Below, in pieces: positions 16,708-24,948 of a stretch of 64,000 bases of DNA. Every line of letters begins with the position of its first letter. Positions within the stretch are counted from its first letter, which is position 1. A model generated the notes under the pieces. The model was not told the DNA's origin, made no database searches, and worked only from the letters and a program-made list of their open reading frames with translations. The stretch is from Marinobacter sp. ANT_B65 (lineage in GTDB: Bacteria > Pseudomonadota > Gammaproteobacteria > Pseudomonadales > Oleiphilaceae), in contig NZ_NXGV01000001.1 of the NCBI RefSeq assembly GCF_002407605.1, forward strand, positions 62,643 through 126,642, in the 5' to 3' direction. A program made the position numbers and the translations under genes.

Positions 16708-17654
16708 GTGCCTGGCACCGGTTCGCCGCTTTCGCCCTGTTAACCCTCATCTCACTGTTCCCGGTTGTCCATGCGGCGGAGCTCAGGTACGGGCTCAAGC
16801 CAGTGGAAATCGCGCCAGGTGTCTGGGTGGTTGAGGGTCGTACTGAGAATTTTTCCCGCATCAACGGTGGCAATATCGTCAATACGGCTTTCGTGATTAC
16901 CAGTGTCGGCGTTGTTGTCATTGATACAGGGCCATCCCGCCAGTATGGCGAGGAATTGCGTGCTGCGATTGCTGAGCATACCGATCAGCCCGTCACCCAC
17001 GTGTTGCTGACACACCATCATCCGGATCATGTGTTTGGTAACCAGGCGTTTGACCCCTCGACGTTATATGCACTTCCGGCAACCCGGGAACAACTGGCGT
17101 CTGACGGAGAAGCATTCTCTGACAACATGTACCGAATGATCGGTGACTGGATGCGGGGAACAGAAATTGTTCTGCCAACCCGCGAGGCTGTTCCGGGCGA
17201 GTTGGTGGTGGGCGATCACCGTTTTCAGTTGATGGCCTTTACCGGACATACAGGTGCCGATCTGGTGGTGTTCGATGAGACCAGCAAGACGCTGTTTGCC
17301 TCTGACATGGTGTTCTACAACCGTGCACTCACAACCCCTCAAACCCCGGGCCTGAAAGTCTGGGCTGCAGAGCTGGAGCAGCTTGAGGCGCTTGATTTTG
17401 ACCGGCTGGTGCCTGGTCATGGTCCGGTTGTTCACGACGGAGTGGCATTTGCCCAGATGAAAGACTACATCACCTGGCTGGACAGCATGATGACTGAATC
17501 AGCCCGGCAGGGGCTGACCCTAAGCGAAGTTATGGATCAGCCAGTTCCCCCACGTTTTGATACCGTGGCGGAAAGCCGGTATGAGCTGATACGGACAGCC
17601 ACACACCTGTACTCCGATTACGAGAAAGCGTCGCTTGGCGCACTGGCCCGATAG
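16704..17654 (+). CDS. Quinoprotein relay system metallo-beta-lactamase-fold hydrolase (SoxH-related)
   Basis: 316-residue exported protein. A signal peptide (FALLTLISLFPVVHA) is followed by a metallo-beta-lactamase fold. The metal motif is HHHPDH (residues 104-109), a further His is in AFTGHTGADLVV, an Asp in LFASDMVFYN and the last His in LVPGHGPVV. The ligand set predicts a dinuclear zinc hydrolase. The family is related to SoxH and is found with the SoxYZ-like carrier in quinoprotein loci; it may release or load whatever the carrier holds. It is the last gene of the operon and is followed by a strong terminator. Confidence 0.85.
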   Translation: MSAWHRFAAFALLTLISLFPVVHAAELRYGLKPVEIAPGVWVVEGRTENFSRINGGNIVNTAFVITSVGVVVIDTGPSRQYGEELRAAIAEHTDQPVTHVLLTHHHPDHVFGNQAFDPSTLYALPATREQLASDGEAFSDNMYRMIGDWMRGTEIVLPTREAVPGELVVGDHRFQLMAFTGHTGADLVVFDETSKTLFASDMVFYNRALTTPQTPGLKVWAAELEQLEALDFDRLVPGHGPVVHDGVAFAQMKDYITWLDSMMTESARQGLTLSEVMDQPVPPRFDTVAESRYELIRTATHLYSDYEKASLGALAR

Positions 17655-17679
17655 CCTGTACAGGGCCTGAGTAATGTTA

Positions 17680-17711
17680 AAACCCGCAGCCTGCAAGCTG
17701 CGGGTTTTTTT
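17680..17711 (+). terminator. Rho-independent terminator after hydrolase gene
   Basis: An 11-bp stem (AAACCCGCAGC with GCTGCGGGTTT, six-base loop) is followed by a T run. It separates the cytochrome-carrier-hydrolase operon from the second dehydrogenase gene, which therefore has its own promoter. Confidence 0.85.
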
Positions 17712-17726
17712 ATGCCGTAAGAGGAT

Positions 17727-17736
17727 TACTACCAAG
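17727..17736 (+). promoter_or_regulatory. TACTACCAAG motif upstream of lanthanide-type dehydrogenase
   Basis: Second identical copy of the 10-mer at 14351-14360, 129 bp before the start codon at 17865. A looser version (TAATACCAAA, 19707-19716) lies about 117 bp before the aldehyde dehydrogenase gene. Confidence 0.5.
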
Positions 17737-17804
17737 TGATTAGAGAAGTTGGTCGGGGGAGCAATTGTTGCGGACTGCGAGACGTCCAAGAATTGGTACA
17801 GAGG

Positions 17805-17819
17805 CGGGAAGATTTCCCG
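17805..17819. promoter_or_regulatory. CGGGAA-N3-TTCCCG palindrome upstream of lanthanide-type dehydrogenase
   Basis: CGGGAA GAT TTCCCG, 45 bp before the ATG, shares half-sites and flanking CT with the palindrome upstream of the Ca-type dehydrogenase. In this position it overlaps the leader or core promoter, so a repressor-type action is possible here. It could be a site for a metal-switch regulator. Confidence 0.45.
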
Positions 17820-17864
17820 GCTCGCCGCCAAAACTGAAAACAAGAGACTTTGGAGAGCGCAACC

Positions 17865-19640
17865 ATGAGATCGAACAAGATCGGTAAGCAGTTCGCAGCC
17901 AGTGCACTTGCCCTGGCTGTTTCGCTAGGTGCCCAAGCGGTCACCGACCAGGACATCCTGAATGACCAGGACACAGCTGATGACGTCGTCAGTTACGGTA
18001 TGGGTCTGCAGGGGCAGCGTTATAGCCCCATTGATACGCTGAATACCAGTAACGTCAAAAGCCTGCAACCTGTGTGGGCATTTTCGTTTGGTAGCGAAAA
18101 AATGCGTGGGCAGGAATCCCAGCCAATGATTAAAGATGGCGTCATGTATGTGAGCGCTTCATATTCCCGGGTCTATGCCATTGATGCGATGACCGGTGAG
18201 GAAATCTGGCAGTACGATGCCCGCCTCCCTGACGGCATCATGCCGTGTTGCGATGTGGTCAACCGGGGCGTCGCCCTGTATGGCGATCTGGTGGTCTTTG
18301 GCACTCTGGATGCCAAGCTGGTTGCGCTGAACAAAGACACAGGTAAGGTCGTCTGGATCAAAAAGGTAGCGGACTATCAGGCCGGTTATGCCATTACCGC
18401 TGCGCCAATCGTCGTCAAAGGCAAAATTATCACCGGTGTCTCCGGCGGTGAATTCGGTATTGTCGGTAAAGTTGAAGCCTATGACGCCAAAACCGGCGAC
18501 CTGGTCTGGACCCGACCTACGGTAGAAGGCCATATGGGCTATGTCTACAAAGATGGTAAGGCCGTAGAGAACGGTATTTCCGGTGGTCAGGCTGGTCTGA
18601 CATGGCCCGGTGATATGTGGAAAAACGGTGGTGCGGCAACCTGGCTGGGTGGAACCTACGATGCCGGTACCGATTCGCTGTTCTTCGGTACCGGCAACCC
18701 GGCGCCCTGGAACTCGCATCTGCGCCCTGGTGACAACCTCTTCTCATCCTCGCGTCTGGCTATTGATCCGGATGACGGCAGCATAAAATGGCACTTCCAG
18801 ACCACGCCTCACGACGGTTGGGATTATGACGGTGTCAATGAACTGATTTCTTTCGATTACAAAGAAAATGGCAAGACGGTCAAGGCAGCAGCTACAGCAG
18901 ACAGGAACGGCTTTTTTTACGTGCTTGACCGTACCAATGGTGAGTTCATTCGAGGGTTCCCGTTTGTAGACAAGATCACCTGGGCTACCGGCCTTGATAA
19001 AAATGGCCGCCCGATCTACAACACCAAAGATGGTCGTCCTGGCGATCCATCCAAGGCGGGAGGCGATAAAGGCGAAAGTGTCGTCGCCCAGCCCGCTTTC
19101 CTTGGTGGCAAGAACTGGCAGCCCATGGCTTACAGCCAGGACACCGGGTTGTTCTATGTGCCCTCCAATGAGTGGTCCATGGATATCTGGAACGAAGCCG
19201 TATCCTACAAGAAGGGAGCAGCCTTCCTGGGCGCGGGTTTCACCATTAAACCGACCAATGACGAGTTCATTGGTGTCTTGCGTGCCATGGATCCTAAAAC
19301 CGGTAAGGAAGTCTGGCGCTACAATAACCCTGCACCACTTTGGGGTGGGGTCATGACGACGGCGGGCAACCTGGTATTCACTGGGACGCCGGAAGGTTAT
19401 CTGAAGGCATTTGACGCCAGAACAGGAGAGGAACTGTACAAGTTCAATACCGGCTCGGGTGTAGTCGGTACGCCGGTTACCTGGACCATGAACGGAGAGC
19501 AGTACGTTTCGGTTGCATCCGGCTGGGGCGGTGCGGTTCCACTTTGGGGAGGCGAAGTTGCCAAGGTTGTCAAACACTTCAACCAGGGCGGCATGGTCTG
19601 GACTTTCAAGCTGCCTGAAGACCGGGTAGTCAGCCGTTAA
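17865..19640 (+). CDS. PQQ-dependent alcohol dehydrogenase, lanthanide-type active site
   Basis: 591-residue periplasmic quinoprotein with a signal peptide ([18 protein letters not shown]) and an eight-bladed propeller. The adjacent-Cys disulfide is in [10 protein letters not shown] and docking repeats include [18 protein letters not shown]. The active site reads [11 protein letters not shown]: catalytic Asp320, Tyr321 and the extra Asp322 that marks lanthanide-binding enzymes such as XoxF and PedH. ATG 17865 has GGAGAG seven bases upstream; an in-frame UUG at 17850 has no such site. It would oxidise the same short-chain alcohols as the Ca-type enzyme when rare-earth ions are available. It is PedH-like by active site and pairing. 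Confidence 0.92.
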   Translation: MRSNKIGKQFAASALALAVSLGAQAVTDQDILNDQDTADDVVSYGMGLQGQRYSPIDTLNTSNVKSLQPVWAFSFGSEKMRGQESQPMIKDGVMYVSASYSRVYAIDAMTGEEIWQYDARLPDGIMPCCDVVNRGVALYGDLVVFGTLDAKLVALNKDTGKVVWIKKVADYQAGYAITAAPIVVKGKIITGVSGGEFGIVGKVEAYDAKTGDLVWTRPTVEGHMGYVYKDGKAVENGISGGQAGLTWPGDMWKNGGAATWLGGTYDAGTDSLFFGTGNPAPWNSHLRPGDNLFSSSRLAIDPDDGSIKWHFQTTPHDGWDYDGVNELISFDYKENGKTVKAAATADRNGFFYVLDRTNGEFIRGFPFVDKITWATGLDKNGRPIYNTKDGRPGDPSKAGGDKGESVVAQPAFLGGKNWQPMAYSQDTGLFYVPSNEWSMDIWNEAVSYKKGAAFLGAGFTIKPTNDEFIGVLRAMDPKTGKEVWRYNNPAPLWGGVMTTAGNLVFTGTPEGYLKAFDARTGEELYKFNTGSGVVGTPVTWTMNGEQYVSVASGWGGAVPLWGGEVAKVVKHFNQGGMVWTFKLPEDRVVSR

Positions 19641-19832
19641 TTATGGCTATCAGCGGGGAGGGTCGCTATGCGGCCTTCTCTGCGCAACGAGTGTAGTTTT
19701 TTCATCTAATACCAAATAACGAGTGTTACGCACCGAAGGAATTATTTCAGGAGTGCGTTTTCGGGTCTACAGTTATCGGGTAAACGCTAGAAATGCGTTG
19801 TCCAGCGTCAAACACAACAAGAGGTCTAACTC

Positions 19833-21353
19833 ATGATCTACGCACAACCAGGCAAGGACGGATCCGTCGTCTCATTCAAATCCCGTTACGGGAATTACAT
19901 TGGCGGCGAGTGGGTTGCTCCGGTTAAAGGGCAATACTTTGAGAATATTACCCCTGTGACGGGTGATGTAATCTGTGAAATTCCTCGTTCTACGGCGGAA
20001 GATATCGATCTGGCTCTGGATGCGGCGCACAAGGCAGCTCCGGCGTGGGGGCGTACGTCAGCAGCAGAACGCTCCAATATCCTTCTGAAAATTGCTGATC
20101 GTATTGAAGCGAACCTTGAAGCACTTGCAGTTGCAGAAACCTGGGATAATGGCAAAGCCATACGCGAGACGCTGAACGCAGATATTCCATTAGCTGCAGA
20201 CCACTTCCGTTATTTTGCTGGCTGCATTCGTGCCCAGGAAGGGCATATGGGTGAAATTGATCACAATACAGTGGCTTATCATTTCCACGAGCCGCTGGGT
20301 GTTGTTGGTCAGATCATTCCCTGGAACTTCCCGATCCTGATGGCTGCATGGAAACTTGGGCCGTGCCTGGCTGCAGGTAACTGCACCGTGTTGAAACCAG
20401 CTGAGCAGACACCTGCAAGTATTCTGGTTCTGATGGAGATCATTGGCGATCTGTTGCCGCCGGGTGTTCTTAACATTGTGAATGGTTACGGTATCGAAGC
20501 AGGGCAGGCTCTTGCGACCAGCAAGCGCATCGCCAAGATTGCATTTACAGGTTCTACACCCGTTGGCTCCCACATTCTCAAGTGTGCTGCCGAAAACATC
20601 ATTCCTTCAACAGTAGAGCTGGGTGGCAAGTCCCCGAACATCTATTTCTCTGATGTTATGAAGGCCGAGCCTGAGTTTGTAGACAAATGTGTTGAAGGTC
20701 TGGTTCTCGCATTCTTTAACCAGGGGGAGGTCTGCACATGTCCGTCCCGTGCCCTGGTTCAGGAAGATATGTTTGAAGAATTCATGCAGAAGGTTGTTGA
20801 ACGCACCAAGGCAATCAAGCGTGGTAACCCGCTGGACACCGATGTTCAGGTAGGTGCGCAGGCCAGCAAAGAACAGTTCGACAAGATCATGTCCTATCTC
20901 CAGATTGGCAAGGACGAGGGCGCGGTTGTGCTCACCGGTGGTGACCGTGAAGACGTTGGTGACGAATTCAATAACGGCTTCTATATCCAGCCCACGCTGT
21001 TCAAGGGCGACAATAACATGCGGGTATTCCAGGAGGAGATCTTTGGCCCGGTTGTTGGTGTGACCACTTTCAAAACCGAGGAAGAAGCGCTCGCGATCGC
21101 CAACGATACCGAGTTTGGTCTTGGAGCCGGTGTCTGGACCCGCGATACCAATCGGGCTTATCGCATGGGCCGCAGCATACAGGCTGGCCGGGTGTGGATG
21201 AACTGTTATCACGCGTATCCTGCGCATGCTGCTTTTGGCGGCTACAAGAAGTCGGGTATTGGCCGTGAAACCCACAAGCTTGCCCTGGATCACTACCAGC
21301 AGACCAAGTGCCTGCTGACCAGCTATGACAGTAACCCGCTAGGCTTTTTCTGA
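19833..21353 (+). CDS. exaC: NAD-dependent aldehyde dehydrogenase, ExaC type
   Basis: 506-residue cytoplasmic aldehyde dehydrogenase. Conserved elements are the NAD-binding [21 protein letters not shown] and the Rossmann loop FTGSTPVGS, the general-base Glu in VELGGKSPN (about residue 268), the catalytic Cys301 in [13 protein letters not shown] (a second Cys at 303), and the C-terminal [15 protein letters not shown]. It oxidises acetaldehyde made by the periplasmic dehydrogenases to acetate. It has its own upstream region (about 190 bp) after the dehydrogenase gene and is followed by a terminator before pqqA. Length and motifs are normal. Confidence 0.92.
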   Translation: MIYAQPGKDGSVVSFKSRYGNYIGGEWVAPVKGQYFENITPVTGDVICEIPRSTAEDIDLALDAAHKAAPAWGRTSAAERSNILLKIADRIEANLEALAVAETWDNGKAIRETLNADIPLAADHFRYFAGCIRAQEGHMGEIDHNTVAYHFHEPLGVVGQIIPWNFPILMAAWKLGPCLAAGNCTVLKPAEQTPASILVLMEIIGDLLPPGVLNIVNGYGIEAGQALATSKRIAKIAFTGSTPVGSHILKCAAENIIPSTVELGGKSPNIYFSDVMKAEPEFVDKCVEGLVLAFFNQGEVCTCPSRALVQEDMFEEFMQKVVERTKAIKRGNPLDTDVQVGAQASKEQFDKIMSYLQIGKDEGAVVLTGGDREDVGDEFNNGFYIQPTLFKGDNNMRVFQEEIFGPVVGVTTFKTEEEALAIANDTEFGLGAGVWTRDTNRAYRMGRSIQAGRVWMNCYHAYPAHAAFGGYKKSGIGRETHKLALDHYQQTKCLLTSYDSNPLGFF

Positions 21354-21484
21354 TCGAAGTGTTACTGGCCAGCTCCTTCACACAGGCTGGCCAGTGGCCC
21401 TGCACGAGGGACGTGCACCTTTGTTTCCTGGGGCTTCCAGGGAACCCTTTGCTGAGAGTCGGGATTGTTGTGTCACTCTCTTTT

Positions 21485-21507
21485 GGCCCGTTACGGGCCT
21501 TTTTTTG
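21485..21507 (+). terminator. Rho-independent terminator after exaC
   Basis: GGCCCG-TTA-CGGGCC followed by seven T residues. It ends the aldehyde dehydrogenase transcript before pqqA. The remaining interval to pqqA (about 200 bp) should contain the pqqA promoter, but no convincing -35/-10 pair was identified. Confidence 0.85.
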
Positions 21508-21707
21508 TTTTTGTCTTCTCTGCCTGAACTCCTGATTCCGGCTTTGGAATTGATCCCGTTGCCCATACAACTTATGGCCTTGCCAAAACAGTGCGAAAGT
21601 ACCATATGGCCCCCTGTTGTCTGTCTTTAGGATGGATTGTGGGGCATCGGCAATGCCGCCGATCCACCCTTAATGCACAAATAATCATGACAAAAGAGGT
21701 GAGCATT

Positions 21708-21779
21708 ATGTGGACCAAGCCAGCTTACGAAGATCTGCGTATCGGTTTCGAAGTCACTATGTACTTCGCCAACCGCTGA
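21708..21779 (+). CDS. pqqA: PqqA, precursor peptide of pyrroloquinoline quinone
   Basis: 23-residue ribosomal precursor beginning [20 protein letters not shown]. It contains the conserved Glu15 and Tyr19 in the ExxxY arrangement that PqqE crosslinks and that supplies all PQQ atoms. A GAGGTGAGC Shine-Dalgarno precedes the ATG. It is first in the pqqABCDE order and is separated from pqqB by a terminator-like hairpin, which would give much more pqqA message than pqqBCDE message. Confidence 0.97.
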   Translation: MWTKPAYEDLRIGFEVTMYFANR

Positions 21780-21785
21780 AAGCTG

Positions 21786-21816
21786 AAACGGCCAGCGTGG
21801 TATTGCTGGCCGTTTT
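21786..21816 (+). terminator. Attenuator hairpin between pqqA and pqqB
   Basis: An 11-bp perfect stem (AAACGGCCAGC with GCTGGCCGTTT, eight-base loop) begins seven bases after the pqqA stop and ends in TTTT. It is likely a partial terminator that sets a high ratio of precursor peptide to biosynthetic enzymes. Confidence 0.75.
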
Positions 21817-21835
21817 ACTTCCGGAGCTTCTGCCC

Positions 21836-22765
21836 ATGTATATCCATATTCTTGGTTCTGCTGCTGGAGGCGGTTTTCCGCAGTGGAACTGCAATTGCGC
21901 TAACTGTGACGGCTTTCGTAAAGGCACCCTGAATGCCCGTGCACGAACACAGTCCTCCATTGCTGTCAGTGAGGATGGCGAGCGCTGGATACTGTTTAAT
22001 GCTTCGCCGGACATTCGCGCTCAACTGGCTTCATGTCCTGCCATGCAACCAGCCCGGGCCCTCCGGGATACTGGCATTAACGCAGTTTTGCTGTTTGACA
22101 GCCAGGTTGACCACACCACAGGTCTGCTGACCCTGAGAGAAGGGTTGCCACTGGACGTGTGGTGTACCGCTCAAGTGAAAGACGATCTGAGTTCCGGGTT
22201 TCCCCTGTTCACTATGTTGAAACACTGGAACGGAGGGCTTAACTGGCGGGAAGTGCAGGCTTCTGAGTCTGCTGCGTTCGCTATTCCCTGTGCGCCATCA
22301 CTGAATCTGACCGCAATTCCTCTGCTAAGCAACGCGCCACCTTATTCTCCACGCCGTGATAACCCGCATCCCGGTGACAATATTGGTATTTTTATCGAAG
22401 ACACCCGGACCGGACAGAGCGTGCTATACGCACCTGGCCTTGGGCAGATGGATTCGCGTGTCCTCTCGTGGATGCGAAAGGCCGATGTGTTGCTGGTTGA
22501 TGGAACTGTGTGGCACGACGATGAAATGATTCGCCAGAAGGTTGGCACCAAAACCGGGCAGGATATGGGCCATCTCGCCCAGAGCGGACCAGGCGGCATG
22601 ATTGAAGTGCTTGATACTATGCCGGCCAAACGCAAAATTCTGATCCATATAAACAACACCAACCCGATCCTGAATGAAGACTCTCCCGAGCGTGCGACCT
22701 TGTCGCAGCATGGCATAGAGGTGGCTTGGGACGGGATGCAGATTGAACTTGTGGGGCAGCCATGA
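21836..22765 (+). CDS. pqqB: PqqB, PQQ biosynthesis metallo-hydroxylase
   Basis: 309-residue metallo-beta-lactamase-fold protein of normal PqqB length. It begins [21 protein letters not shown], the diagnostic N-terminus with a Cys-rich zinc site (NCNCANC), and contains the family [10 protein letters not shown] metal motif and [10 protein letters not shown]. PqqB hydroxylates the tyrosine-derived intermediate made from PqqA. ATG 21836 follows GGAG at a suitable distance. Its stop overlaps the pqqC start by 4 bp. Confidence 0.95.
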   Translation: MYIHILGSAAGGGFPQWNCNCANCDGFRKGTLNARARTQSSIAVSEDGERWILFNASPDIRAQLASCPAMQPARALRDTGINAVLLFDSQVDHTTGLLTLREGLPLDVWCTAQVKDDLSSGFPLFTMLKHWNGGLNWREVQASESAAFAIPCAPSLNLTAIPLLSNAPPYSPRRDNPHPGDNIGIFIEDTRTGQSVLYAPGLGQMDSRVLSWMRKADVLLVDGTVWHDDEMIRQKVGTKTGQDMGHLAQSGPGGMIEVLDTMPAKRKILIHINNTNPILNEDSPERATLSQHGIEVAWDGMQIELVGQP

Positions 22766-23517
22766 ACGCCATTGCAAACACTGTCATGAACCGGTCGGAT
22801 TTCGAGCAGGCTTTGCGGGATAAAGGGCGCTTCTACCATATCCATCATCCATATCATAAAGCCATGTACAGCGGGCAATGCACCCAGGAACAGATCCGGG
22901 GCTGGGTTGCCAATCGCTACTACTACCAGATTATGATCCCGCGAAAAGACGCTGCGATTATGGCGAACTGCCCGGATGCGGGTGTGCGCCAGTTATGGCT
23001 ACAACGCATTCTTGACCACGATGGCCACGATGGGGATTGCGGTGGTATTGAAGCCTGGTTATGCCTGGCGGAGTCGGTAGGGCTGAGTCGCGAAGAAGTG
23101 ATTGATCAGCGCCATGTATTGCCTGGAGTAAGGTTCGCGGTAGACGCTTATCTGAATTTTGCCCGGCGGGCGACCTGGCAGGAGGCGGCCTGTTCTTCCC
23201 TGACGGAACTGTTTGCGCCCGAAATACACCAGTCCCGGCTTGATAGCTGGCCCCTGCATTATCCCTGGATAGAGGAGGGGGGGTACAGCTACTTCCGTAA
23301 GCGGCTATCAGAAGCCCGGCGTGATGTAGAGCATGGCCTGACGATTACGCTGGAGCACTTTACTACTCAAGCCCAGCAGGCCCGGGCCCTCGATATTCTT
23401 CAGTTCAAGCTGGATATTCTGTGGTCCATTCTGGATGCCCTCACTATGGCGTATAGCCATGAAACACCACCGTTCCATACAGTTACTGACCAGCAAGTCT
23501 GGCACCGGGGGCTTTGA
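22762..23517 (+). CDS. pqqC: PqqC, pyrroloquinoline-quinone synthase
   Basis: 251-residue all-helical cofactor-free oxidase that carries out the last step of PQQ formation, ring closure and an eight-electron oxidation. Typical segments are [35 protein letters not shown] and [18 protein letters not shown], which contain the active-site His, Tyr, Arg and Lys residues. Overlaps of 4 bp with pqqB and of one base (TGATG) with pqqD indicate coupled translation. Confidence 0.95.
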   Translation: MNAIANTVMNRSDFEQALRDKGRFYHIHHPYHKAMYSGQCTQEQIRGWVANRYYYQIMIPRKDAAIMANCPDAGVRQLWLQRILDHDGHDGDCGGIEAWLCLAESVGLSREEVIDQRHVLPGVRFAVDAYLNFARRATWQEAACSSLTELFAPEIHQSRLDSWPLHYPWIEEGGYSYFRKRLSEARRDVEHGLTITLEHFTTQAQQARALDILQFKLDILWSILDALTMAYSHETPPFHTVTDQQVWHRGL

Positions 23518-23792
23518 TGGAAGTCGACATGGTAAATGTACTTCGCCTCAGGCGCGGTTTCCGGTTTCAGTGGGAGCCCGCGCAGCAGTGCCACGTTCTC
23601 CTGTATCCCGAAGGTATGGTAAAGCTGAATGACAGCGCGGGAGCCATTCTCAGCGAAGTGGATGGTAAGCGCAGTGTTGCAGACCTCGTTTCGGTGCTCG
23701 AACAGAAGTTCCCGGATGCAGGGGAATTGAAAGATGACGTGTGCGAGTTTCTCGAACATGCATGTAATCAACACTGGCTGGAACTGTCATGA
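23517..23792 (+). CDS. pqqD: PqqD, PqqA peptide chaperone
   Basis: 91-residue RiPP recognition element that binds PqqA and presents it to PqqE. The sequence [33 protein letters not shown], here given only as a landmark at residues 6-38, is a typical PqqD winged-helix start, and the C-terminus [13 protein letters not shown] is usual. ATG 23517 overlaps the pqqC stop; a UUG one codon earlier is possible. The stop overlaps the pqqE start. Confidence 0.94.
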   Translation: MEVDMVNVLRLRRGFRFQWEPAQQCHVLLYPEGMVKLNDSAGAILSEVDGKRSVADLVSVLEQKFPDAGELKDDVCEFLEHACNQHWLELS

Positions 23793-24946
23793 CACTTTCT
23801 TCCCCGGTCGCAACAGGTAAGGCTGATGTGAGTGTAGGACCTCCGCTGTGGCTGTTGGCGGAGTTGACCTATCGTTGCCCGCTCCAGTGTCCTTACTGCT
23901 CAAACCCCCTGGACTTTGCCCAAACGGAACGTGAACTCACTACAGAGCAATGGGTTCAGGTGCTGCGGCAGGGGCGGGAAATGGGAGCGGCACAGCTCGG
24001 GTTTTCCGGCGGTGAACCTCTGGTGCGTCAGGATCTGGAAGAGCTTATCGCAGAGGCTCGTTCGCTGGGGTATTACACCAACCTGATTACCTCTGGACTG
24101 GGCCTGACAGAAGCAAAAGTACAGGCCTTTGCCGAAGCGGGCCTGGATCATATTCAGGTGAGCTTTCAGGCATCAGACCCTGAGCTCAATAATGCCATAG
24201 CCGGCTCGCGAAAAGCATTTGAGCAGAAGCTGAAAATGGCCCGCGCGGTAAAAGACGCGGGTTATCCGATGGTGCTTAACTTTGTGATTCACCGCCATAA
24301 TATTCACCAGATGAAGGACATAATGGCGTTGTGCGAGCGTCTGGGTGCTGACTTTGTTGAGTTGGCGACCTGCCAGTATTACGGCTGGGCTCTCGAAAAT
24401 CGCGAAGGGCTGATGCCGTCCAGAGCGCAACTCGAACAGGCAGAGCTTGAGGTGAATGACTACCGCGCCGGGCTTGAGGCTTCGGGCTCGCCTATGAAGC
24501 TGATTTTCGTAACGCCGGACTATTATGAAGAGCGCCCTAAAGCCTGTATGAACGGATGGGGGAATCTGTTCCTGACGGTTGCCCCGGATGGCACCGCTTT
24601 GCCCTGCCACAGTGCCCGTCTGTTGCCGATCGACTTTCCGAATGTTCGTGACACAAGCCTGAAATCTGTCTGGTACGACAGCCCCGGGTTTAATCATTAT
24701 CGTGGCGATGCATGGATGCCAGAGCCCTGCCGTTCATGTGATGAGAAGGATAAGGATTTCGGCGGCTGCCGTTGCCAGGCTTTTCTGCTCACGGGTAATG
24801 CAGATAACGCAGATCCGGTTTGCAGCAAGTCGTCTTATCACGATCGCATTCTGGCTGCCCGCAAAGCCGCAGACCATGCCTCTGTTGGCATCGCTGAGCT
24901 GACCTATCGCAACGCAGAAAACTCCAGACTGTTCTTCAAGAGCTGA
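23789..24946 (+). CDS. pqqE: PqqE, radical SAM PqqA crosslinking enzyme
   Basis: 385-residue radical SAM/SPASM enzyme that forms the Glu-Tyr carbon-carbon bond in PqqA. The radical SAM cluster motif is C30xxxC34xxC37 (RCPLQCPYC), followed by the SAM-binding GFSGGEPL. The C-terminal SPASM cysteines lie in [18 protein letters not shown] and [21 protein letters not shown]. Length and cysteine pattern are normal. The gene overlaps pqqD by 4 bp and is followed after 2 bp by the peptidase gene. Confidence 0.95.
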   Translation: MTLSSPVATGKADVSVGPPLWLLAELTYRCPLQCPYCSNPLDFAQTERELTTEQWVQVLRQGREMGAAQLGFSGGEPLVRQDLEELIAEARSLGYYTNLITSGLGLTEAKVQAFAEAGLDHIQVSFQASDPELNNAIAGSRKAFEQKLKMARAVKDAGYPMVLNFVIHRHNIHQMKDIMALCERLGADFVELATCQYYGWALENREGLMPSRAQLEQAELEVNDYRAGLEASGSPMKLIFVTPDYYEERPKACMNGWGNLFLTVAPDGTALPCHSARLLPIDFPNVRDTSLKSVWYDSPGFNHYRGDAWMPEPCRSCDEKDKDFGGCRCQAFLLTGNADNADPVCSKSSYHDRILAARKAADHASVGIAELTYRNAENSRLFFKS

Positions 24947-24948
24947 TT

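Noticed and set aside
21591..21779. Longer protein containing PqqA
   Set aside because: The frame is open upstream, but the ATG at 21708 has the good ribosome-binding site and gives the normal 23-residue PqqA.
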